DNA of 64,000 nucleotides from Dactylosporangium roseum. Lineage in GTDB: Bacteria > Actinomycetota > Actinomycetes > Mycobacteriales > Micromonosporaceae. The translations under genes and the position numbers were made by a program. Below are positions 18,094 through 25,110 of this stretch, in pieces. The notes under the pieces were generated by a model. That model saw nothing but the letters and a program-made list of their open reading frames with translations, searched no databases and had not been told where the DNA came from. How positions within the stretch are numbered: position 1 is the first letter of the stretch; every line of letters begins with the position of its first letter. The stretch lies in contig NZ_CP073721.1 of the NCBI RefSeq assembly GCF_025264685.1, positions 62,001 to 126,000 on the forward strand, written 5' to 3'.

Positions 18094-18109
18094 ATAGCAT
18101 CGATGCTAT
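18094..18109. promoter_or_regulatory. 16-bp perfect palindrome at the toxin start (probable operator)
   Basis: ATAGCATCGATGCTAT is a perfect palindrome that covers the ATG of the toxin gene (18103-18105). TATAGC at 18093-18098 could be a -10 element, which would give a nearly leaderless transcript. Antitoxins of the HigA/XRE type commonly bind such palindromes to repress their own operon. Confidence 0.65.
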
Positions 18110-18462
18110 GTCGTGGGGGTACTGTCGAGTTGGAGCCCGACGTTGAGGAGTGGCTCGAAGGGCTGGGGACTGCGCAGTTCGCGCGGGTGGCCTTCTACAT
18201 CGACCTGCTGGCCGATGAGGGTCCGCTGTTGGGCGAACCGTACACGAAGCAGCTCGACGGCAAGCTTCGTGAGCTGCGGTTTTATCTGGAGCGTGACGCG
18301 GTGCGGATCACGTACTGGATCGCTTCTGGAGAGCGGATCATTCTCCTAACGGTGTTCCGGAAGACCCGCGACCGCGAGACTCGCGAGGTTGACCGGGCAC
18401 GGCGAGCATTCGCGCGGTGCATCGCTGAGATGCACACCGTTGACGAAGGGATGGAGCGATGA
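18103..18462 (+). CDS. HigB/RelE-like (Gp49 family) toxin
   Basis: The 119-residue protein fits the phage-derived Gp49/HigB family: LEPDVEEWLEGL at the start, a central KQLDGKLRELRFYLERDAVR, then RIILLTVFRKTRDRETREVDRA. Members are mRNA-cutting toxins that act with the ribosome. It overlaps the antitoxin gene by four bases (ATGA), the toxin-first order of HigBA. The ATG at 18103 sits inside the palindromic operator; no better start is in frame. The first seven residues before VELEP may be extra. Confidence 0.87.
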   Translation: MLCRGGTVELEPDVEEWLEGLGTAQFARVAFYIDLLADEGPLLGEPYTKQLDGKLRELRFYLERDAVRITYWIASGERIILLTVFRKTRDRETREVDRARRAFARCIAEMHTVDEGMER

Positions 18463-18758
18463 CCAGTCGCGGCGATTGGACCGAACTGCGCAGCCGGCGC
18501 ATGGCCGAATCCGGGGCTGCCGAGGCCTACGAGTCGACGAAGCTGGCCTTCGAGCTGGGCCGAGCGGTTCGGGAACTCCGTGAACGCCGTGGTTGGAGCC
18601 AGAGCGAGCTTGCCGAGGCGGCTTCGATGACGCAGTCGGCGGTCGCGCGCTTCGAGGCGGGCGGAACGGTGCCGACGCTGCCGGTCTTGGAGCGGTTGGC
18701 GCGCGCACTTGATGTTGAGTTGGCGGTCGGGTTCAACGCTAGGCCGGACGCGGCGTAA
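18459..18758 (+). CDS. XRE-family antitoxin (HigA-like)
   Basis: The 99-residue protein has an N-terminal helical arm and an XRE helix-turn-helix (about residues 30-85) with WSQSELAEAASMTQSAVARFE. It should neutralise the upstream toxin and repress the operon by binding the palindrome at 18094-18109. It starts within the toxin stop (ATGA). The reversed module at 19389-19679 encodes a clear homologue. Confidence 0.88.
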   Translation: MTSRGDWTELRSRRMAESGAAEAYESTKLAFELGRAVRELRERRGWSQSELAEAASMTQSAVARFEAGGTVPTLPVLERLARALDVELAVGFNARPDAA

Positions 18759-18870
18759 CACATCGGCGTGCCATTGCCGCGCCATCACGGCAGGCCCAAC
18801 GAGGTCGCTCCAGGCGGCTCGGGACAAGCCCGACGGCCAGTCGTCGGCGACCGCAGCGTGAGCCTGTCCA

Positions 18871-18905
18871 GTTCCCAAACTGACTGTGAGGGTTCGATTC
18901 CCTTC
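18871..18905 (+). repeat. Decayed copy of the tRNA-Gly 3' half (old attachment site)
   Basis: Bases 18886-18905 are identical to the T-arm region of tRNA-Gly. The preceding TTCCCAA and a mutated anticodon stem (CAGT/ACTG) are recognisable from 18871. The acceptor end and D arm are lost, so it is not a functional tRNA. It marks an older junction inside the islet. Confidence 0.7.
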
Positions 18906-19016
18906 TGTCCTCGTTCGGGTCGCGGCCTGCTGTGGAGCGAAGGTGCAGCGTTCCCACGGCGGAGCTACTCGTCGATAGCGAACACGTCGCCTGATACGGC
19001 CTCAGAGGTCTTCGGT

Positions 19017-19283
19017 TTATGATGTGTGACGCGGAGTCGCTGGATCGGCATCGTCTGTGCTGACGAGCTGGAACAGGCCAGCGCGGAAGATGCGGGCGGC
19101 TTCTACCAGGAAGCTCGCTCGGAGCTCGGCGGACGTGAATCGGAACTTCACCTGGTTGTCATTCTTTTCCCACACGTCGCCGGTAGTCCCGCCCGAGGCG
19201 ATCTGGGGATAGGCAGCGGTCTCCACCTCAAAGGACAGGCCGCGAAGTGCGCCAAGAACAGGCTTGTCGACTGCCATGATCAT
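19017..19283 (-). CDS. Hypothetical 88-residue protein of the tRNA-Gly islet
   Basis: The product begins MIMAVDKPVLGALRG and has a mixed alpha/beta composition with WEKNDNQVKFRFTS and a helix around ELRASFLVEAARIF. It has no signal peptide or membrane segment. I recognise no family. It lies 105 bases downstream of the orphan antitoxin on the same strand and may be cotranscribed. TACAGC just before its ATG could be a -10 element of its own. The amino acid composition looks protein-like and the overlapping plus-strand frames do not. Confidence 0.6.
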   Translation of the reverse strand: MIMAVDKPVLGALRGLSFEVETAAYPQIASGGTTGDVWEKNDNQVKFRFTSAELRASFLVEAARIFRAGLFQLVSTDDADPATPRHTS

Positions 19284-19388
19284 TACGCTGTAGTGGTACA
19301 GAGCGGGTGGTGGACCGACACGGAACTCCTTCCTGGCTACCTTGTGGCCTTGCCGGATGTAGCGCTGTGTGAATCGGTGCGGAGGGCT

Positions 19389-19679
19389 TCAGGCGGCAGC
19401 GCCACGATGGGGCCGGAAGGCGATGTCGAGCTCCGCGTCGAGTGCTGTGGTGAGTCTGGCCAGCAGCGGCACGGTGGGCGTGGCGCCGCCCGGTTCCAGG
19501 CGTGACAGTTGGGGTTGGGTCATGCCGGAGCGCTCGGCGAGTTCGCCCTGTGTGAGTCCGAGTTCGGTGCGCCGGTCGTGGACCATCTGGCCGAGCAGGA
19601 GTGCTGCTCGTGCCTCCTCGTAGGCGGAGTTGTGCTGCTCGGCGCCGGTGCGCTCCCAGCGAGAGTGACGTGCCGTCAT
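19389..19679 (-). CDS. XRE-family antitoxin (HigA-like) without a complete toxin
   Basis: The 96-residue protein aligns with the antitoxin at 18459-18758: LGLTQGELAERSGMTQPQLSRLE is the helix-turn-helix and DAELDIAFRP matches the other tail. The reading frame is intact from an ATG that overlaps the stop of a 35-codon toxin remnant (ATGA). An antitoxin kept without its toxin could protect the host from related modules or act as a plain regulator. Confidence 0.82.
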   Translation of the reverse strand: MTARHSRWERTGAEQHNSAYEEARAALLLGQMVHDRRTELGLTQGELAERSGMTQPQLSRLEPGGATPTVPLLARLTTALDAELDIAFRPHRGAAA

Positions 19680-19783
19680 TGCAGGATGTCGGCCGTCGCT
19701 TCAACCTTGGCGTACTCCGTGAGCCGCAAGGTTTCGAGCCAGTCGCGTACCTCTGGCTCCAGCTCGATGACGTAGCGTCTCAC
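19676..19783 (-). pseudogene. Truncated HigB/Gp49-like toxin remnant (35 codons)
   Basis: From a GTG at 19783 the frame reads VIELEPEVRDWLETLRLTEY and then ends shortly after ADILQ, matching only the first third of the toxin at 18103-18462 (VELEPDVEEWLEGL). The central and C-terminal strands and the catalytic basic residues are absent. The stop still overlaps the antitoxin ATG as in an intact module, so an internal deletion that kept the coupling is the simplest explanation. Confidence 0.72.
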
Positions 19784-19926
19784 CCTTCGACGTTATGCCG
19801 TTCTTGGTATATCGGCAAGCTGTGTCTGGGCCATTAGCGGGCCACTAGCCCAGGCGAAGGCTAGCCGCTCGCCGCCCGCGCGACCTGGAGGTTCACGCGT
19901 TTGGTGAAAGCGACCTGTACGGCCCG

Positions 19927-19965
19927 CAAGCTGACAGTGAGGGTTCGATTCCCTTCACCCGCTCC
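19927..19965 (+). repeat. Distal attachment-site copy (39 bp identical to the tRNA-Gly 3' end)
   Basis: Bases 19927-19965 repeat 17901-17939 exactly, covering the 3' anticodon stem, variable loop, T arm, acceptor strand and CC. The identity stops at the final A of CCA. This is the expected right-hand junction of a tRNA-integrated element. Confidence 0.85.
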
Positions 19966-20083
19966 GGCCAGGTAGACGCATGATCGCGCCCCCGGGCCGT
20001 CGTCTTCCTGATCTCTGTCGGGTGGGCGTGCCCTCTGCGTGCTCCTCGGCTCGTCCGTGCCCGTTTGTGGATACCCTCCGGAC

Positions 20084-20455
20084 GTGTCGTTCGACGTGCC
20101 CGAGGCCATCAAGCGAATCACCAAGTCTGAACTGATCGACCTCACCGCGAAGGCGTGGAAACTGCACCTCGGGGCGGGGCGGCGGAACGCGCGCCGGCCG
20201 GCATGCCTCGGCGGTGACGCCTTCGAGCCTGTGCCCGAATTGTCGGCATTGTTCGGGGTGGCAAGGGGCTGTTGGGTGAACTTCGCGGCCTTGTACCCCG
20301 ACGACCATGACTTCAGGCGTCAGGTGGTGCCGCAACCTGGCCTGTCGATCGGGCTTCCGCGGCGGCCGGCCGAGCCGCGCCAATGCGGGAGAACTGCCGG
20401 AAGTCCCCGGTTTCATGGCCCGGAGCGCCGCGGCGACGCGGTGGAAGCGAGCTGA
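20084..20455 (+). CDS. Hypothetical protein or gene fragment next to the islet
   Basis: From a GTG at 20084 the frame gives 123 residues. The first 60, with VPEAIKRITKSELIDLTAKAWKLH, look like a helical protein start; the last 50 are Arg/Pro-rich and resemble out-of-frame translation. It may be a real gene, or the remnant of one cut by the integration event 120 bases upstream. I recognise no family. Confidence 0.35.
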   Translation: MSFDVPEAIKRITKSELIDLTAKAWKLHLGAGRRNARRPACLGGDAFEPVPELSALFGVARGCWVNFAALYPDDHDFRRQVVPQPGLSIGLPRRPAEPRQCGRTAGSPRFHGPERRGDAVEAS

Positions 20456-20462
20456 CCCCGGC

Positions 20463-20702
20463 CTACCGTCGGCGCGGCGTCCAGCGTCCGATCCGGCCGG
20501 TTGCCCAGATGCCACCGGCCGTCATGACGAGGCCGCACAGGCCCAGCAGGATCTCGTAGGTGCGGTCGGAGTCGCTCAGTGGCGGTCCGGCCGGTGGCAG
20601 TGGGTCCCAGGCGTTCCACGCGGAGACGGTCGACGCCACGCCGAGCGCCGCTACTGCGATCGCGAGCGACATCGACGCGCCACGCCCCCTCGGAGTCGCC
20701 AT
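20463..20702 (-). CDS. Small two-pass membrane protein
   Basis: The 79-residue product from the ATG at 20702 has two hydrophobic segments (about residues 11-29 and 50-68) joined by a short Pro/Asp/Ser loop, and a basic C terminus. The first lies right after a basic start and could be a signal anchor. It is alone on this strand, divergent from proS. No family is recognised. Confidence 0.6.
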   Translation of the reverse strand: MATPRGRGASMSLAIAVAALGVASTVSAWNAWDPLPPAGPPLSDSDRTYEILLGLCGLVMTAGGIWATGRIGRWTPRRR

Positions 20703-20899
20703 TGCGGCAGTATATGCCTGCGGCGCGGCGAGTGAAGAGCTCCGACGGCGGCAGGCGACGGCGAGGGGGCGCCGGTCGCGAGCGCGGCCTGCTCCATCAC
20801 TCCCGGCACGCCGGCAACCTCGGCCACATACCGTGCCGATCAGACCGGGTATCGTCACCGTGAGTGTGCCGAGAAATCCGGCTTCGGAGGTAGACGAAG

Positions 20900-22672
20900 A
20901 TGGTCCTGAAGATGTCCACGCTGTTCCTTCGGACCCTGCGGGAAGACCCCGCGGACGCCGAGGTGACCAGCCACCGCCTGCTCGTCCGCGCGGGTTACGT
21001 GCGCCGAGTGGCACCGGGCATCTTCACGCTGCTGCCGATGGGCCTGCGGGTGCTGCGCAACGTCGAGCGGGTGATCCGCGAGGAGATGGACGCGATGGGC
21101 GGCCAGGAGCTGATCTTCCCGGCACTGCTGCCCCGGGAGCCCTACGAGGCGACCGGCCGCTGGACCGAATACGGCGCCAACCTCTTCCGGCTGAAGGACC
21201 GCCGCGGCACCGACTACCTGCTCGGGCCGACCCACGAGGAGATGTTCACCCTCGCGGTCAAGGACTTCTACTCGTCGTACAAGGATCTGCCGCTCACGCT
21301 GTACCAGATCCAGTCGAAGTACCGCGACGAGGCGCGCCCCCGGGCCGGCATCCTGCGCGGCCGGGAGTTCGTCATGAAGGACTCCTACTCCTTCGACGTC
21401 GACGACGACGGGCTCCGCGCGGCGTACGAGCGGCACCGGTCCGCCTACATCAAGATCTTCGATCGGCTCGGCCTCGACTACGTCATCTGCTCCGCGATGA
21501 GCGGCGCGATGGGTGGCAGCGCATCCGAGGAGTTCCTCGCCGTCTGCGACATCGGCGAGGACACCTTCGTGCGCTGCACCAACGGCGACTACGCGGCCAA
21601 CGTCGAGGCGGTCACCACGCCTGCGCCGCAGCCGCTGCCCATCGAGGGCCGGCCCGCGGCGAAGGTCGCCGACACTCCCGACACGCCGACCATCGAGACG
21701 CTGGTAGACCTGTTCAACACCCGCGAGGACCTGCGCCGCGCGGACCGGCCCTGGACGGCCGGCGACACGCTGAAGAATGTCATGGTCATGCTGACCATGC
21801 CCGACGGCAAGCGGGAGCCGCTCGCCGTCGGCGTGCCCGGCGACCGCGAGGTCGACCTGCGCCGGCTGGAGGCCCAGGTGGCGCCGGCCGAGGTGCAGCC
21901 GATGTCGGAGGCCGAGTTCGCGCAGCACCCGGCGCTGGTGCGGGGTTACATCGGCCCCGGCGTGCTGGGTGAGAAGAACTCGTCCGGGATCCGGTATCTC
22001 GTGGACCCGCGCGTGGTCGAGGGCACAAGCTGGATCACGGGCGCGGACCAGCCCGGCAAGCACGTCGTCAACCTGGTCGCGGGCCGCGACTTCACGCCGG
22101 ACGGCACGGTCGAGGCGGTTGTCATCCAGGACGGCGACGTCTGCCCGGCCGACGGTGGCGCGCTGGAGCTCGCCCGCGGCATCGAGATCGGCCACATTTT
22201 CCAGCTCGGCCGGAAGTACGCGCAGGCGTTCAACCTCACGGTCCTCGACGCCAACGGCAAGTCGCAGGTCGTGACGATGGGCTCCTACGGCGTCGGGGTG
22301 TCCCGCGCGGTCGCCGTGATCGCCGAGCAGACCGCCGACGAGCGCGGCCTGTGCTGGCCCCGCGAGCTGGCTCCGGCCGACGTCCACGTGGTGGCGGCGG
22401 GCAAGACGGAGGAGATTCGCGGCGGCGCCGAGCGCCTGGCCGACGCGCTCGAGGCGGCCGGCCTGACGGTGCTGCTCGACGACCGCAAGGACGTCTCGCC
22501 CGGCGTGAAGTTCAACGACTCCGAGCTCGTCGGCGTCCCGACGATCGTTGTGGTGGGCAAGCGCCTGGCCGACGGCATGGTGGAGGTCCGCGACCGCAAG
22601 ACGGGCGACAAGGAAGAGGTCGCCTTCGACGCCGCGGTCGAGCGGATCCGGTCCGTCGTCCACCAGTCCTGA
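20900..22672 (+). CDS. proS: Prolyl-tRNA synthetase
   Basis: The 590-residue enzyme is the bacterial class II type. Motif 1 is in [19 protein letters not shown], motif 2 in [20 protein letters not shown], and motif 3 near [17 protein letters not shown]. The region between motifs 2 and 3 (about residues 225-390) is the insertion domain that removes alanine from tRNA-Pro. The C-terminal anticodon-binding domain ends the chain. It charges tRNA-Pro in the cytoplasm. The ATG at 20900 gives the usual [14 protein letters not shown] start. A strong hairpin follows. Confidence 0.97.
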   Translation: MVLKMSTLFLRTLREDPADAEVTSHRLLVRAGYVRRVAPGIFTLLPMGLRVLRNVERVIREEMDAMGGQELIFPALLPREPYEATGRWTEYGANLFRLKDRRGTDYLLGPTHEEMFTLAVKDFYSSYKDLPLTLYQIQSKYRDEARPRAGILRGREFVMKDSYSFDVDDDGLRAAYERHRSAYIKIFDRLGLDYVICSAMSGAMGGSASEEFLAVCDIGEDTFVRCTNGDYAANVEAVTTPAPQPLPIEGRPAAKVADTPDTPTIETLVDLFNTREDLRRADRPWTAGDTLKNVMVMLTMPDGKREPLAVGVPGDREVDLRRLEAQVAPAEVQPMSEAEFAQHPALVRGYIGPGVLGEKNSSGIRYLVDPRVVEGTSWITGADQPGKHVVNLVAGRDFTPDGTVEAVVIQDGDVCPADGGALELARGIEIGHIFQLGRKYAQAFNLTVLDANGKSQVVTMGSYGVGVSRAVAVIAEQTADERGLCWPRELAPADVHVVAAGKTEEIRGGAERLADALEAAGLTVLLDDRKDVSPGVKFNDSELVGVPTIVVVGKRLADGMVEVRDRKTGDKEEVAFDAAVERIRSVVHQS

Positions 22673-22693
22673 CGGTTCCTCAGCACGCTGCGC

Positions 22694-22723
22694 GGCCCCG
22701 CCCTTTCCGCAAGGGGCGGGGCC
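22694..22723 (+). terminator. Hairpin after proS
   Basis: GGCCCCGCCC at 22694-22703 pairs with GGGCGGGGCC at 22714-22723, 20 bases after the proS stop. There is no long T tract. Confidence 0.6.
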
Positions 22724-22946
22724 GTGTTCCACGTGAATCCAACGCGCGCCACCGCCGGAAATGCAGGTGGCTGATGGCCGCATTACTCACCGTGTGGAGG
22801 TCGGCCGAAAGGTTCCTCTGCCGATCGTACTTTCGGACGGAACTATCGGCGCAAAACGGCATATGGCGCACGGTTCCGTTTGACTGACGCCCGGGAGTGG
22901 TCGATACGTTCGGTCACGGCCTTGCAGTCGACGAAGGGTGCTGGCA

Positions 22947-23546
22947 TTGTCCGGCAAGCATTCCACTGAGCGTCGCCGTCTTCTCGTTCCGCTGCTCGCC
23001 GGGGCCGTCGCGGTCGCGGCACTGGTCGGCGGGGCGGTGGCCACGGTCAATCTCAGGTCGGACCACAAGCCCGCGGCCGCCACCGGCAACATCGACGCTG
23101 ATCGCAGTCCAGACGAGCGGGCCGACCGGGCCGACCGGCCGGTCCCGAGCGTCGATCCGAGCGAGTCTCCGCAGGTCGTGGCCTCGGCGTCGCCGTCGAA
23201 AAGCCCGACCGGGAGCCCGACGAAAAGCCCGTCGAAGAAGCCGTCGACGAGCAGCGCGGTGACCAACGCCGGCACCTGCAAGGCGTCCTACTATGCCAGT
23301 GGATCGAAGACCGCCAACGGGGAGAACTTCGATCCCGACGGGCTGACGGCGGCCCACAAGACGCTGCCGTTCAACACCAAGGTGCGGGTCACCAACCTCG
23401 CCAACGGCAAGTCCGTGGTCGTGCGGATCAACGATCGGGGCCCGTTCGTATCCGGACGGTGCCTGGATCTGGCCCGCGGGGCCTTCGTGACGATCGCGTC
23501 GGTGAGTTCCGGTGTCATCAACGCGCGGTACGAGGTACTCAAGTAA
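22947..23546 (+). CDS. RlpA-like secreted protein with double-psi beta-barrel
   Basis: The 199-residue protein has a basic N terminus and a hydrophobic signal or anchor (about residues 12-33), a low-complexity Ser/Pro/Lys linker with repeated SPTKSPSKK-like units, and a C-terminal double-psi beta-barrel (about 112-199) with ASYYASG, TAAHKTLPFNT, VRVTN and VRINDRGP. Related RlpA proteins cut denuded glycan strands and share the catalytic Asp in NDRGP. A SPOR domain is absent. TTG at 22947 is chosen because GAAGGG lies eight bases before it; GTG at 22938 is in frame. Confidence 0.85.
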   Translation: MSGKHSTERRRLLVPLLAGAVAVAALVGGAVATVNLRSDHKPAAATGNIDADRSPDERADRADRPVPSVDPSESPQVVASASPSKSPTGSPTKSPSKKPSTSSAVTNAGTCKASYYASGSKTANGENFDPDGLTAAHKTLPFNTKVRVTNLANGKSVVVRINDRGPFVSGRCLDLARGAFVTIASVSSGVINARYEVLK

Positions 23547-23593
23547 GCACAACCCGGCCGTTTGTTTGAGCGGATCGGCGACGGGTTGGTGGC

Positions 23594-24718
23594 ATGCTGT
23601 TGGCCGGACCTATGAAACGTCAACTGCTTCCCGAAGCCCGTGCCGGAGTCGGCGCGGCCTTCGTGCTGCTCGTTTTGGTCCTGGCTACCGAGGTCGCCGA
23701 CGGATCACGGGCGAACTACGTCGGGCTGTTCGCCGCGGCGCCGTTCCTGGCGGCCGCATTCGCCTCCTGGCCGGAGGTGCTGGCGGTCGGCGGCGCCTCG
23801 ACCCTGTTCGCGTTCCTGTTCAGCTCGATCGAGTTGATGCACACGCGCGACCGTGTGCTGGTCCTCATGCTGAACCTGGGCGGCGTGTTCGTCGCGAGCG
23901 GCATCGCCTGCGCGGTCGGCGCCATCCGCCAGCGGCAGATCGCGCGATACGCGGAGCTGTCCCGCCTCGCGTCCGTCGCACAGGGTGCGGTGCTGCGTCC
24001 GCTCGGGCCGCAGCTAGGACCGTTGACGATCGCCGCGCGGTACATCTCCGCGAGTGCCGCGGCCGACATCGGCGGTGACCTGTACGAGGCGGTCGAGACG
24101 CCGTACGGCGTGCGGATGATCATCGGAGACGTGCGAGGCAAGGGTCTCGACGCGGTACGCCTGGCGAGCATCGTGCTCGGGTCCTATCGGCACGTGGCGT
24201 TCGAGCGGGCCGACCTGCGCGCGATCGTGGCGGATCTCGATCGAGCGGTCGCCAGGTCGGTCGGCGACGAGGACTTCGTGACCGCGGCACTGATCGAGGA
24301 GCGCGGCGGCACGCTGACGATCGTCAACTGCGGCCATCCGGCGCCGTTGCTGCTGCGCCGCGGGCGGGTCATCCCGCTCGACCCGCCGGCCAACGCGCCG
24401 CCGCTCGGGTTCATGCCGGTGGTCAAGCCGCGGGTCGAGCGGCTGGAGCCGGGCGACCGGCTGCTGTTCTTCACCGACGGGCTCGCCGAGGCGCGCCGCG
24501 ACGGGCAGTTCTTCCCCACCGCCGAGCGGGCGCAGCGGCTGCTCGGGCACGGCACCGTCGCCGACGGGCTGAAGTCCCTGGAGAGCGCGCTGCTGGATTG
24601 GGTGCGCGGGCGTCTCGACGACGACATCGCGCTGATCCTGGTCGAGTACCAGGGAGTCAAGGCGCCGGCGACGGTCCCTAGCTGGGAGATCGGCGGCGCC
24701 GGCGTGGCGTCCGCGTAG
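23594..24718 (+). CDS. Membrane SpoIIE/PP2C-type serine phosphatase
   Basis: The 374-residue protein has about four N-terminal membrane segments (residues 17-115) and a cytoplasmic PP2C-like domain (about 145-350) with DIGGDLYEAVET, IIGDVRGKGLDAV, NCGHPAPLLLRRG and FFTDGLAEAR. The metal-binding Asp residues are present. Such enzymes dephosphorylate anti-anti-sigma factors of the SpoIIAA/RsbV type. No such partner is adjacent. ATG at 23594 or 23612 could be the start. Confidence 0.88.
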   Translation: MLLAGPMKRQLLPEARAGVGAAFVLLVLVLATEVADGSRANYVGLFAAAPFLAAAFASWPEVLAVGGASTLFAFLFSSIELMHTRDRVLVLMLNLGGVFVASGIACAVGAIRQRQIARYAELSRLASVAQGAVLRPLGPQLGPLTIAARYISASAAADIGGDLYEAVETPYGVRMIIGDVRGKGLDAVRLASIVLGSYRHVAFERADLRAIVADLDRAVARSVGDEDFVTAALIEERGGTLTIVNCGHPAPLLLRRGRVIPLDPPANAPPLGFMPVVKPRVERLEPGDRLLFFTDGLAEARRDGQFFPTAERAQRLLGHGTVADGLKSLESALLDWVRGRLDDDIALILVEYQGVKAPATVPSWEIGGAGVASA

Positions 24719-24722
24719 CGCG

Positions 24723-24899
24723 CTACAACGAAGGTTCGGAGCGCTGCCGCGGCACGAAGCGGCGCATCGGCGCTCGGTGCCGGCCGGTGTAGAACCGGGG
24801 GTACTTGGGGGCGAACAACGAGCCCATCAGGCGGACGAACATCGCGCGGCCCTCCTCGTCGACCTGCGATTGCTGCGAGTAACCGCTCAACGACCACAT
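24723..24899 (-). CDS. Small hypothetical protein (58 residues)
   Basis: The frame from ATG at 24899 to TAG at 24723 encodes MWSLSGYSQQSQVDEEGRAM, then a stretch with FVRLMGSLFAPKYPRFYTGR and a basic tail. The composition is protein-like, rich in aromatic and basic residues, with no signal peptide. It converges on the phosphatase gene with a four-base gap. I recognise no family, and the ribosome site is weak (GACGGG). Confidence 0.5.
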   Translation of the reverse strand: MWSLSGYSQQSQVDEEGRAMFVRLMGSLFAPKYPRFYTGRHRAPMRRFVPRQRSEPSL

Positions 24900-25008
24900 C
24901 ACCCGTCGGTGACGGCGTGTCCGCTACTCAACCGCACCGTTTTGCTGCTCAATCCGGCTTCCTGTGGCCTGGTTCACTCCTGGGTGAGCGATGGCGGCTT
25001 GTTCATGG

Positions 25009-25048
25009 TTACTTGCCAGTAATATGATGCCTGTTACCGACTGGTAAC
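25009..25048. promoter_or_regulatory. Two tandem inverted repeats upstream of the acyl-CoA dehydrogenase gene
   Basis: TTACT-TGCC-AGTAA (25009-25022) and GTTACC-GACT-GGTAAC (25033-25048) share the pattern TTACY-N4-RGTAA, with centres 25 bp apart. They lie about 60-100 bases before the gene start in an otherwise empty gap. The form is that of a TetR- or FadR-type operator for fatty acid genes; the regulator is not in the window. Confidence 0.65.
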
Positions 25049-25110
25049 CTAGGTCGTCCATGCTCTATCGCACCGTTCGCGACATCACCAGAGACGGGGG
25101 CCACTCCGCA

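Larger units (their letters stand above)
17901..19965. mobile_element. tRNA-Gly islet bounded by 39-bp direct repeats, carrying toxin-antitoxin genes
   Basis: The 3' end of tRNA-Gly (17901-17939) is repeated exactly at 19927-19965, which is the signature of site-specific integration at a tRNA 3' end. A decayed third copy with a 20-bp exact core at 18886-18905 splits the 2.0-kb islet in two, suggesting two successive insertions. Cargo visible: a complete HigBA-type pair (18103-18758), an 88-codon gene of unknown function (19017-19283), and an antitoxin with a truncated toxin (19389-19783) on the opposite strand. No integrase or excisionase gene remains, so it is a remnant or was mobilised in trans. 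Confidence 0.75.

Noticed and set aside
18855-18912. A second tRNA gene
   Set aside because: Only the T arm and a mutated anticodon arm remain; no matching acceptor strand or D arm could be found upstream.
19861-20145. Minus-strand frame containing GEGNRTLTVSL at the distal repeat
   Set aside because: It is antisense to the duplicated tRNA 3' end and is another phantom; it does support the att copy.
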